Source: Xanthobacteraceae bacterium (GTDB lineage Bacteria > Pseudomonadota > Alphaproteobacteria > Rhizobiales > Xanthobacteraceae). Taken from it: a DNA stretch of 32,273 bases. Below, in pieces: positions 6,808 to 14,214 of the stretch (its first letter is position 1; each line of letters opens with the position of its first letter). A model generated the notes under the pieces. That model had not been told where the DNA came from. It saw only the letters and a list, made by a program, of their open reading frames with translations, and did not search any database. Position numbers and translations under genes: made by a program. Where the stretch lies: assembly GCA_028282095.1 (NCBI GenBank), contig JANQIP010000128.1:1-32273 (forward strand). The letters are read 5' to 3'.

Positions 6808-7643
6808 TGACCGACCTGATGACGGCCAGGGGGATCGGCGTGACCTTGCAGGAGAGGCCGGTTCTGCACGATATCGATTTCGCGGCATCAGCGGGCGAAC
6901 TGATCGCCATCGTTGGGCCCAACGGAGCCGGAAAGAGCACCTTGTTGCGCGTCCTCGCCAATCTGTTGCAGCCGGGCGAGGGATCCATCTTGCTGGAAGG
7001 CCGGGATTTGCGGCGCCTGCCGCGTCGCATCCTAGCAACCAAGCTCGCTTATCTCCCGCAGGACCAATCGATCCACTGGGCCATCAGCGTCATGGACGTT
7101 GCGATGCTGGGAAGGCTGCCTCATCGCCGCGTGGGGAGGCCGCTGTCCGATACCGACCATCGGGCCGTCGCCGCCGCGCTCCGGACAATGAATGTTCTTC
7201 AATTCTTCAATCGCCCGGTTACCGAACTGTCCGGCGGCGAACGCGCAAGGGTCCTGATCGCCCGAGCCTTGGCGCAGGAGCCTCTGATACTCCTGGCGGA
7301 TGAGCCGGCTGCCGGTCTTGACGCGGTTCATCAGCTTGAGCTGTTCGCGCACCTGCGCCGGCTGGCGGATGCCGGGCGAAGCGTTGTCGTCGTGCTACAC
7401 GACCTGTCCCTTGCCGCTCGCTTCTCCGACCGGCTGGTCATCATGAAAGCGGGCCGGATTCACGTCGAAGGTCCGGCAACCCAAGTCCTTTCGTCACAGG
7501 TCCTGGAAGACGTTTATGACATGTCGGCATATCTCGGCGACATCGAAGGCATCCCATTCGTGGTTCCACTCGCGAGCCTTGAAGGCCGCCGTGATGACCC
7601 AGTGTGCGCTGAAGGTGGGTGTGCAGAGATGAAGAGGGGGTGA
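6807..7643 (+). CDS. btuD: Cobalamin ABC transporter ATPase BtuD
   Basis: This 278-residue ATP-binding subunit powers import through BtuC. Walker A is GPNGAGKST at residues 37-45, the signature is LSGGERARVLIARAL, Walker B is LILLADEP, and the switch His lies in VVVVLHDLS. The start overlaps the btuC stop by one base of an ATGA. The tail after residue 255 is unusual: it ends VCAEGGCAEMKRG, a two-Cys CX4C motif not part of the normal ATPase fold. It might be a small metal-binding extension or of no consequence. The next gene begins four bases after the stop, which points to one transcript. Confidence 0.88.
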   Translation: MTDLMTARGIGVTLQERPVLHDIDFAASAGELIAIVGPNGAGKSTLLRVLANLLQPGEGSILLEGRDLRRLPRRILATKLAYLPQDQSIHWAISVMDVAMLGRLPHRRVGRPLSDTDHRAVAAALRTMNVLQFFNRPVTELSGGERARVLIARALAQEPLILLADEPAAGLDAVHQLELFAHLRRLADAGRSVVVVLHDLSLAARFSDRLVIMKAGRIHVEGPATQVLSSQVLEDVYDMSAYLGDIEGIPFVVPLASLEGRRDDPVCAEGGCAEMKRG

Positions 7644-7647
7644 AGAA

Positions 7648-8685
7648 ATGGATGTCAGGACATCTCTGGACAACCATTTGCAGGATGCCGGCACCGGTTG
7701 GAGCATGGGCACATTCGGTGCGATCGCGGAGTTCCATCGCGATGCGGAGGAACCGCTGCTGAGCGAGGCGTCGGACGGCCTTCAGTGCGCCACGTCGCGC
7801 GGCGCCATCCGACTCAACCTGCCGGACGACGTCGTGCCGGTCGCTCACGAGACGCTGAGCGCTAATCCGCGGCGTTGGGGCTATGGCATCGCGCTTTGTC
7901 TGAGCGAAGACAGAGCCGCCATGGCTGGCCGGCGGGTCATCACTGAGGTCGGTCCAGACAAGGCGGCGGTGCGTGAGGAGGACCGCGATGCGATCCTCTT
8001 CGATATGGGCCTGAGCGTTTTGGGGGCCGCCTGCCGTCAAGTCGAGTTTTGCGTTCGCACGGCCGACCCGGAGTTGATCGGTGTCCTACGCGCGGCACAA
8101 GGACAGTCGGTTTTCAACCCGGCATGTGCCGCCATGAAGGCCATTCTCGAGGCGCACCCCAATCGCGTGGCTCTGACACGCTTGGGCCGGGTCGAGGTGT
8201 ACCAACCGATCGGCGGGCCGACCACGGGCGGTGTTTCGCCCGCCGGTCCCCATACCCATGTGTTGCCGGACCTGCTTGCCTCGGGTCGCACGCATTCGGC
8301 GAATGTCCCCATACCTGAGGGGCTCGTGCCATGCGCCTGGGCCTATCCGGCGAATCCTGCCTCGACCGCGATGGGGCGCGACAAGCCCTTCGACCCTTCG
8401 TCGTATCAGGCATTCGAGCAGGTCTTGGAGGCTTGGGGGGTGTCTGTGCTCGTTGCGACCAAGAAGCGCGTGCGAGACGCTATTGCTGCGCGCGAGAACC
8501 CCTCAGCCTTTGAGGAACCGGCCGGCCGGTTCGAGCGCGCGGCGGTTCGCATCGAACTGCGCCAGCTTGCACACAAGGCACAAACGGCGTCGGAGCAATC
8601 GCTGATCGAAGCGTGGCGCAGCGTCTTCGACAAGGGCGCGGTCTCTGAAGATCCGGTTGAGGCGCAACACCGGAAAGCGACGTAG
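7648..8685 (+). CDS. Conserved protein of unknown function linked to B12 uptake genes
   Basis: This 345-residue protein is predicted to be soluble, with no signal peptide and no membrane segment. It starts four bases after btuD with a GAAGA ribosome site and so belongs to the same operon. Visible features are an N-terminal GWSMGTFGAIAEFHRD, a central ITEVGPDKAAVREEDRDAIL and CVRTADPELIGVLRAA, and a distinctive SPAGPHTHVLPDLLASGRTH followed by SANVPIPEG, in which several His residues lie close together. From memory it resembles a proteobacterial family named DUF6925, but I cannot confirm this. The His-rich segment could bind metal or a cofactor. No enzymatic function is claimed; its location suggests a role in handling the imported compound. 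Confidence 0.75.
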   Translation: MDVRTSLDNHLQDAGTGWSMGTFGAIAEFHRDAEEPLLSEASDGLQCATSRGAIRLNLPDDVVPVAHETLSANPRRWGYGIALCLSEDRAAMAGRRVITEVGPDKAAVREEDRDAILFDMGLSVLGAACRQVEFCVRTADPELIGVLRAAQGQSVFNPACAAMKAILEAHPNRVALTRLGRVEVYQPIGGPTTGGVSPAGPHTHVLPDLLASGRTHSANVPIPEGLVPCAWAYPANPASTAMGRDKPFDPSSYQAFEQVLEAWGVSVLVATKKRVRDAIAARENPSAFEEPAGRFERAAVRIELRQLAHKAQTASEQSLIEAWRSVFDKGAVSEDPVEAQHRKAT

Positions 8686-8878
8686 TCCGACCGGGAGCAG
8701 TCTGACCGATGGCTTGGGGACCCATGGCGAACGTTCTCTGAGCCGGGTGTCACACGACCGCTTGCGGCACGAAGGGGACCTCGGGACCCTGTCAGTCTCA
8801 GGTCAGCTAACAGACTCAGACCGGCCTTCCGCTAAAGGCGCGCTCACAAGCTGCAAGGCTCGACATCAGGAAATTGGC
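8686..8878 (+). other. 193-bp gap before the methyltransferase gene
   Basis: This is the only sizeable gap in the plus-strand run from btuB to the nitrogenase-like genes. It contains short imperfect inverted repeats around CAGTCT (about 8791) and AGACTC, but no convincing promoter or terminator. Whether transcription from the riboswitch-controlled promoter continues through it cannot be decided from sequence. Confidence 0.35.
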
Positions 8879-10183
8879 ATGAGCAAAGGTGATCGCCGTG
8901 TTGCCGCGCTACGCCGCTTTGCGGAACACGTGGCTGACGTTGCGCCTGTTGACCTCTCCGTAAGGCTTTGGGAAGGGACGCAGCTACCGCTATCTCCGGA
9001 GGCGAATGGCAGTCTCGTTCTGTCTATCGCGACGCCGGCGGCGTTGACGCGACTGGTTCGCCGGCCGCGCTTGCCCACCTTGGTGGAACTGATCGCCGAC
9101 GGCGCGGTCGATCTCGAAGGGGGAACGTTGCTCGACCTTGCAGCGCGGGCCGGCTCGGGCTCTACGCGCGCATTGGCGAAGCGGCTCGACAAAGGACTCG
9201 CGTTTCGCACCTTCCTGCCCTTCTTCTTCGGGTCTGGCGGAGGACGCGAAGCACATGCCTATGCCGGGGTGAAGGCCGCGAAGTTTGGGCGAGGGCGAGA
9301 CGACAAAGCGCAGGTGCAGTTTCACTATGACGTCTCGAACGCTTTCTACGCGCTCTTCCTCGACCCGGAGCTGGTCTACTCCTGTGCTTACTTTCCAGAC
9401 TCCGAAGCGGACATCGCTGCGGCACAGAAGGCAAAGCTCGACATGTCCTGCCGCAAGCTGCGCCTGCGCCCGGGCGAGAGGTTGCTGGACATAGGATGTG
9501 GTTGGGCCGGATTTGTATGCCACGCGGTCCAGCACTACGGCGTAAGAGCCCATGGCGTCACACTGTCCCAGGCGCAATACGACTTCGCGAGGGAGAAGGT
9601 CGCACGACTCGGCCTGCAGGACAGCGTCCTTGTCGAATTACGGGATTTCCGAGACCTGTCGGGCATGGAATTCGACAAGGTGGCGTCGATCGGGATGTAC
9701 GAGCATGTCGGGCTCGACAACCGCAACGACTACTTCCGACATATCGGGTCACTGCTAAAGCCCCGCGGCATTTATCTGCACCATGCCATCGCGCGACCGA
9801 TGAAGGCCACCGAGAGGAAGTTCCGCAGGGCGAATCCGGAATTCCGCACGCTGGTGAAGTACATTTTCCCTGGAGGCGAGCTCGACCATATCGGCGGGAC
9901 CCTAGATGCGATGGAGCGCAATGGCTTTGAAATCCACGACACCGAAGGATGGCGCGAACACTATGGACGCACCTGCCGGCTGTGGACGGAACGGCTGTAT
10001 GCAAATCGGGAAGCTGCTTATCGTGAAGTCGGAACGGCAAAGACCAAGATTTGGCTGATGTATCTCGCGGCTTGCGCGCTCGCCTTCGAGCGAGGCACGG
10101 TGGGCATCTTTCAAACAGTTGCGACAAAGAAGGCACGGGGTGCGTCCGGTCTGCCGCCGACGCGTCGAGATCTCTATGCTTGA
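8879..10183 (+). CDS. Cyclopropane-fatty-acid-synthase-like SAM methyltransferase
   Basis: This 434-residue member of the CFA synthase/mycolic-acid methyltransferase family transfers a methylene or methyl group from SAM to an olefinic lipid. I chose the ATG at 8879 because it follows AGGAAA and matches the family N-terminus; the frame is open further upstream. Seen here are HYDVSNAFYALFLDPELVYS followed by CAYF, the SAM site LLDIGCGWAGF, SIGMYEHVGLDN with the expected Glu, LHHAI, and HYGRTCRLW. The active-site residues known from the E. coli enzyme (Cys, Glu, His, Tyr, which hold bicarbonate) all appear to have counterparts. The substrate need not be a phospholipid: the gene ends overlapping or just before the nitrogenase-like genes, so its product may act on the same pathway. 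Confidence 0.83.
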   Translation: MSKGDRRVAALRRFAEHVADVAPVDLSVRLWEGTQLPLSPEANGSLVLSIATPAALTRLVRRPRLPTLVELIADGAVDLEGGTLLDLAARAGSGSTRALAKRLDKGLAFRTFLPFFFGSGGGREAHAYAGVKAAKFGRGRDDKAQVQFHYDVSNAFYALFLDPELVYSCAYFPDSEADIAAAQKAKLDMSCRKLRLRPGERLLDIGCGWAGFVCHAVQHYGVRAHGVTLSQAQYDFAREKVARLGLQDSVLVELRDFRDLSGMEFDKVASIGMYEHVGLDNRNDYFRHIGSLLKPRGIYLHHAIARPMKATERKFRRANPEFRTLVKYIFPGGELDHIGGTLDAMERNGFEIHDTEGWREHYGRTCRLWTERLYANREAAYREVGTAKTKIWLMYLAACALAFERGTVGIFQTVATKKARGASGLPPTRRDLYA

Positions 10184-10223
10184 TCCTGACGCAGAATCGG
10201 TCCGTCAGAAAGGTCCAGTTTCG

Positions 10224-12521
10224 ATGTCCGAGACCGCGCCATCTGACCTTTCGCTGCCGGGATCGCTGCAGATCGCCGTATACGGCAAAGGCGGCATCGG
10301 CAAATCGACGGTCAGCGCCAATCTTTCGGCGGCCGTCGCCCGGCAGGGGCGTTCGGTCCTGCAGATCGGCTGTGATCCCAAGCACGACTCCACCCGCCTG
10401 CTGATCGAGGGCAGGAAGTTACGCACGGTTCTCGACTATTTGCGCCTGGTTCCGAGTGCCGACCAAAGCCTCGACCAAGTTGTTGCACGCGGCTACGCAG
10501 ACGTCGACTGTATCGAGGCCGGAGGACCGGAACCCGGCGTCGGCTGCGCCGGCCGCGGTATTTTGAGCACGTTCTCATTGCTCGACCGCCTGGCGATCAG
10601 GCGCGACAGATACGGGATGGTGCTGTTCGACGTCTTGGGCGACGTGGTTTGCGGCGGCTTCGCCGTGCCGCTGCGCAAGGACTACGCCAATACCGTCGTG
10701 CTGGTCACGTCCGAAGAGTTCATGCCGATCTATGCGGCCAACAACATTCTCAAGGGGATTAAGAACTTCGATCATCAGGGACCGGGGCTGGCCGGATTGG
10801 TTCTCAATCTGCGTGAGCGCAATCCTGACCTCGCGGCTGTCCATCGCTTCGCGGACGAGGTCAGGCTGCCCATCCTCGCCACGCTGCCCCGCAGCGACGT
10901 CATCTGCCAGGCGGAACGGCTTGGCAAGACGGTGATCGAGGCGTTTCCCGACAGCCAGGAAGCCGAGTTGTTTACCCACCTCGCAGACCAGTTGCTGGGC
11001 ATCGTTGTCCGTCACGCGGCCCATCCGCTCGACGAGGAAATGCTGGAAGAGATCGTTCTTTCCCGCAAACCGCCAGGCCGGCGAGCGGCCCCTGCGGAGA
11101 AAGAAACGCCGGCGAGAGAGGCGGATGATGCACGACCATCGCGCGCCGCAGAAACCGCCGCGCCGGCGCGCACTGAGGCTTCCCAACCGCGAACGCGTCA
11201 GATCCGTACCAAGATCCCGCCACCGACACCCTATTATTACAAGAAGGCACCGATCCGGCCGCCGGTGCAAGGTTGCGCCTATACCGGCGCGGTAACGTTG
11301 ATCGCGCAGATCCAGGATGCGGTCATCATCTCTCACGGGCCGCGCAGCTGCGCGCATATGGACAGCTGCTATCTCTTCAGTAGGGCGCGCCGCCGGGTGA
11401 TCCGACACCAGCTGCCTCTGTCGCCCGCACCAGCGTTGATCAGCACCGACATGGATGAGGACGCTATGGTCTATGGCGGCGGCCAGCGCCTGCGCGACGC
11501 GCTGCGCCAGGCACTCCTGGGCGATCCCGCCGCCGTGTTCGTGGTGACCACCTGTCCGGCCGGGCTGATCGGCGACGACGTGGACGCCGCCATCCGTGAC
11601 ATGCAGGCGGTCTCACCCGAAACGCCGTTGATCTCGCTCGATGTGGGCGGCAACCTGAGCGGCGGATACGTCGAAGGCTGGCTGGACGGATACCTGAAGG
11701 GTGCGGCCGCCCTGATCGACCCCACTTGCGAGCCGGATTGCAACGCCGTCAATCTGGTGGGTGAAGCAAGCTTCGGCAATGCCGGGTTGGTGTTCCGGCA
11801 GGTCCAAGAGCTGCTGGCTCGGCTGGGCGTGCGGGTCAACTGCCGGTTTGTTCAGCACACCACCGTGGACTCGCTGCGGGGCTTTCGCAAAGCGCGGCTG
11901 AACCTGCTCGCCAACGAGGGATTGGCGACCGGGCAGATAACCGCGTTCCTGCGCGAGCGCTTCGGTGCCGTGTTCGCCAAACAGACATTTCCCATCGGCT
12001 TTCATCAGACACAGCGATGGTTGGAGGAAGTTGCCGCCTATTTCGGCCGCATAGAGGCCGCCCGCAACGTGATTGCCGGCTTGCGCCGCGAATACGAATG
12101 CGGGCTGGAAGATCTGCGGCCGCGCCTTCTTGGTCGGCGGATCATGCTGCTGGTGACCTACGCCACCGATATCGATTGGATTCTCGAAACGGCGTTCGAC
12201 TGCGGTATGGAGGTGGTTAAACTGGCAGTGCTGCAGCTGCCCCAGGATACGGCTTTCTCCACCCGCTACGCGGACCGTATCCCTGTGCAGTTCAGCTACC
12301 GGCCAGAGCAGCGGGTAGGCGACATAGAGACGCTTCGTCCCGACCTGGTGGTCTCCGGATTTGTCCGGCAAGACCTGCCCCCCCTCGCCCATTACGACAC
12401 CTTTCCACCCAACCCGCAGATTGGCCCGGAGGCCAATCTGACACTGGCCCGGCGTTGGTGCCGTTTGCTGCGCGCGCCCCTAACAGAGAAATGGAAAGAG
12501 GATGCACCCCCTCGGCACTGA
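10224..12521 (+). CDS. Nitrogenase-like fusion: NifH/BchL-type iron protein joined to a NifD/BchN/BchY-type subunit
   Basis: This 765-residue protein has two complete parts. Residues about 15-275 form an iron protein: P-loop GKGGIGKST (21-29), GCDPKHDSTRLL (49-60), and the bridging [4Fe-4S] cysteines Cys108 in GPEPGVGCAGRG and Cys143 in DVLGDVVCGGF. Residues about 280-342 are a linker rich in Ala, Pro, Arg and Glu. Residues 343-765 form a catalytic alpha subunit with cluster-type cysteines Cys351 (VQGCAYTGA), Cys376 (SHGPRSCAHM) and Cys444 (TTCPAGLIGDD). The region equivalent to the NifD cofactor Cys reads LNLLANEGLA, and no match to the NifD cofactor His is seen, so no FeMo-type cofactor is expected. 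ATP-driven electron transfer to a small-molecule substrate is inferred. The start at 10224 follows AAAGG; an ATG at 10176 overlapping the previous stop is the alternative. No in-frame start or stop splits the two domains. Confidence 0.9.
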   Translation: MSETAPSDLSLPGSLQIAVYGKGGIGKSTVSANLSAAVARQGRSVLQIGCDPKHDSTRLLIEGRKLRTVLDYLRLVPSADQSLDQVVARGYADVDCIEAGGPEPGVGCAGRGILSTFSLLDRLAIRRDRYGMVLFDVLGDVVCGGFAVPLRKDYANTVVLVTSEEFMPIYAANNILKGIKNFDHQGPGLAGLVLNLRERNPDLAAVHRFADEVRLPILATLPRSDVICQAERLGKTVIEAFPDSQEAELFTHLADQLLGIVVRHAAHPLDEEMLEEIVLSRKPPGRRAAPAEKETPAREADDARPSRAAETAAPARTEASQPRTRQIRTKIPPPTPYYYKKAPIRPPVQGCAYTGAVTLIAQIQDAVIISHGPRSCAHMDSCYLFSRARRRVIRHQLPLSPAPALISTDMDEDAMVYGGGQRLRDALRQALLGDPAAVFVVTTCPAGLIGDDVDAAIRDMQAVSPETPLISLDVGGNLSGGYVEGWLDGYLKGAAALIDPTCEPDCNAVNLVGEASFGNAGLVFRQVQELLARLGVRVNCRFVQHTTVDSLRGFRKARLNLLANEGLATGQITAFLRERFGAVFAKQTFPIGFHQTQRWLEEVAAYFGRIEAARNVIAGLRREYECGLEDLRPRLLGRRIMLLVTYATDIDWILETAFDCGMEVVKLAVLQLPQDTAFSTRYADRIPVQFSYRPEQRVGDIETLRPDLVVSGFVRQDLPPLAHYDTFPPNPQIGPEANLTLARRWCRLLRAPLTEKWKEDAPPRH

Positions 12522-13803
12522 CGCGTCCGAGCCGGACAGTCTGATGGGAGCGATCTTGGCGATCGAAGGGATCGAAGACGCGGTCGTATTGCTGAACGGG
12601 CCAACCGGCTGCAAGACTTTCTACGGCTGGGTCTCCAATCTGCAATATCCACGCTCCGATCACCTTAGTCCCGGCCGATTCCTGCAGGAATTCTACTTCG
12701 GGCAAGCGCGCATCCCGACCACGTATCTCGATGAACAGGACTACGTATTCGGCGGAAGCGAGAAGCTCGCGCGCATCTTCGACGCCATCGCGGCCGAGAG
12801 CTATGCCCTGATCGGCATCGTTAATTCGCCGGGTGCCGCTCTCATCGGCGACGACCTGCAACGCTTCCTGCGTAACGCCCAACCTCGCGTGCCGGCCATC
12901 GCTATCGAGACACCGGGCTTCTCGACGGGCATGGCGTCGGCGCACCAGCAGGCGCTTGGAGCAGCGGTTGCCGCCATCGATCCGCCGGCATGCCCCGCGG
13001 ATCCCCTTTGCGTCAACCTCCTAGGCATCTCCATCTATCATAAGCACTGGCAGGGTAGCCTTGGCGGCTTGCGGCGTATGCTTGAAGCGATGGGCCTTCG
13101 CGTCGGCGCGATGCTCGGCGCCGGCTGTTCGGTGGCCGATATCCGGGCGCTACGGACCGCCCGGCGCAATGTGGTCGTCCACCAGGAGTATGCCGACGCG
13201 ATCGGTCCGTGGATCGAGGCCCGGTACGGCGTGCCGTCGATCGTTCCTGGCGCGGGCGCCCCGATTGGCTTCGAGGCAACGGAACAGTGGGTGCGCGAGG
13301 TCGCCGCGGCTGTCGACTGTGATCCCTCTCCGGCACTCCGGCACATCGAAGACGCCCGTCGCATCGCCTTTCGCCATCTCAACCGCTTCCATCTCCACAC
13401 GGGCCTTCCCAAGGGGGCGACCTTCGCGTTGCGGGCCGAGGCGTCAACGACGTCACCGATGGTGAAGTGGCTGCACGGCTATCTGGGAATGGTTCCGCTG
13501 GCGGTGCAGGTCAGCGGCGATACCGACAGCGCCCTCGCTCGCGAGACGCACGCCTATCTGCGGATGATTGGCTGCGAGCAGGCCTGGGATGTGGACCTGA
13601 ACTCCGAGCCTTGTGATCTTGTTTTCGCCAACGGTCCGATCGTGGCCAATGCTATTGCCGAAGGCTCAGCGGCTGCCGGCGTCGAGCTCTGCCTGCCCAG
13701 CACCGACCGTATCGACGTCGTCCCCAAGGCGCTGCTGGGAAGTGACGGGACGCTGTTCCTGCTGGAGCAGATCCTGAACGAGCTGCATGATCGCGTGTCG
13801 TAA
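12502..13803 (+). CDS. Nitrogenase-like beta subunit (NifK/BchB/BchZ-type)
   Basis: This 433-residue partner of the fusion protein starts at the ATG at 12502, overlapping the fusion gene by 20 bases; an in-frame stop at 12481 rules out a longer N-terminus. Family features are DSLMGAILAIEGIEDAVVLL, NGPTGC with Cys37, and DYVFGGSEKLARIFDAI followed by IVNSPGAALIGDD. Cys37 aligns with the NifK cysteine at the subunit interface, with the BchB aspartate, and with BchZ Cys35 by my recollection of those proteins. The other two NifK cluster cysteines are missing: the N-terminus is too short for the first, and Ser109-Pro110 stands where the third would be. The pair would thus hold a [4Fe-4S] cluster by three Cys from the fusion and one from this subunit. 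The substrate is unknown. Confidence 0.88.
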   Translation: MHPLGTDASEPDSLMGAILAIEGIEDAVVLLNGPTGCKTFYGWVSNLQYPRSDHLSPGRFLQEFYFGQARIPTTYLDEQDYVFGGSEKLARIFDAIAAESYALIGIVNSPGAALIGDDLQRFLRNAQPRVPAIAIETPGFSTGMASAHQQALGAAVAAIDPPACPADPLCVNLLGISIYHKHWQGSLGGLRRMLEAMGLRVGAMLGAGCSVADIRALRTARRNVVVHQEYADAIGPWIEARYGVPSIVPGAGAPIGFEATEQWVREVAAAVDCDPSPALRHIEDARRIAFRHLNRFHLHTGLPKGATFALRAEASTTSPMVKWLHGYLGMVPLAVQVSGDTDSALARETHAYLRMIGCEQAWDVDLNSEPCDLVFANGPIVANAIAEGSAAAGVELCLPSTDRIDVVPKALLGSDGTLFLLEQILNELHDRVS

Positions 13804-13859
13804 GTGCACGCGGGTGACAGCCGACGTCATGCTGCAGGTGCATCCAAAGCGTCGGGCGA

Positions 13860-14030
13860 CTAATGTGCAGCATATCCTGTTGCTTTGAGGTAGTTCCAGC
13901 GTTGTTCGGGTATAAACAGCTCGCAGATGTCGCCGACGACGCGCCAGAGTTCGTCCAAAGTGCGGCCGGCGGCCTTGCGCAGTAGCGTTTTGAATCGCCA
14001 CATCTCGCCTGAAGGCTTCCCACTGTTGTT
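13860..14030 (-). pseudogene. C-terminal remnant of an IS630-family transposase
   Basis: In one minus-strand frame this stretch reads KPSGEMWRFKTLLRKAAGRT, then LDELWRVVGDICELFIPEQR and WNYLKATGYAAH, ending in TAG at 13860-13862. The KTLLRKAAxRTxDELW and NYxxxxGYA pattern is the tail of IS630-type DDE transposases. About 55 residues remain of the usual 300 or more, and the catalytic DDE core is absent. The piece lies between the convergent nitrogenase-like and methyltransferase genes and next to palindromic repeats, marking an old insertion. Confidence 0.6.
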
Positions 14031-14061
14031 GCTTGGCTGGCAACTCTGCGTGCGATCGATT

Positions 14062-14190
14062 CAATCTAAATGGATCGCACTCTAGAGCGCGATTGCTTCA
14101 GGTTGAATCAATCGTGCTCTCCTTCTCTTTGTTTTGTCGCATGATCTTGTCCGAAAAGTCTGCCAACTTTTCGGGATCATGCTCTAGGAG
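14062..14190. repeat. Palindromic interspersed repeats (REP-like)
   Basis: Two adjacent near-palindromes are visible. One runs 14081-14120, with arms AGAGCGCGATT and AATCGTGCTCT. The other runs 14139-14182, with arms GCATGATC...CCGAAAAG and CTTTTCGGGATCATGC. Very similar units are scattered through Hyphomicrobiales genomes. They lie between two convergent genes and can fold into hairpins, so they may also end transcription from either side. Confidence 0.65.
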
Positions 14191-14214
14191 CGCGAACATA
14201 CGGTTTAAATCGCA

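Noticed and set aside
8657..8878. Longer N-terminus for the CFA-like methyltransferase
   Set aside because: The extra 74 residues overlap the previous gene, are unlike the family, and lack a ribosome site; the ATG at 8879 has one.
10224..13803. Genuine Mo, V or Fe nitrogenase
   Set aside because: The alpha part lacks the cofactor Cys and His ligands, the beta part has one cluster cysteine instead of three, and no nifE, nifN, nifB or other maturation genes are nearby.
10224..13803. Protochlorophyllide or chlorophyllide reductase of a phototroph
   Set aside because: The cysteine pattern is similar to BchYZ, but the iron protein is fused to the alpha part, the iron protein is closer in motif to NifH/BchL than to BchX, and no other bacteriochlorophyll gene is present in the window.
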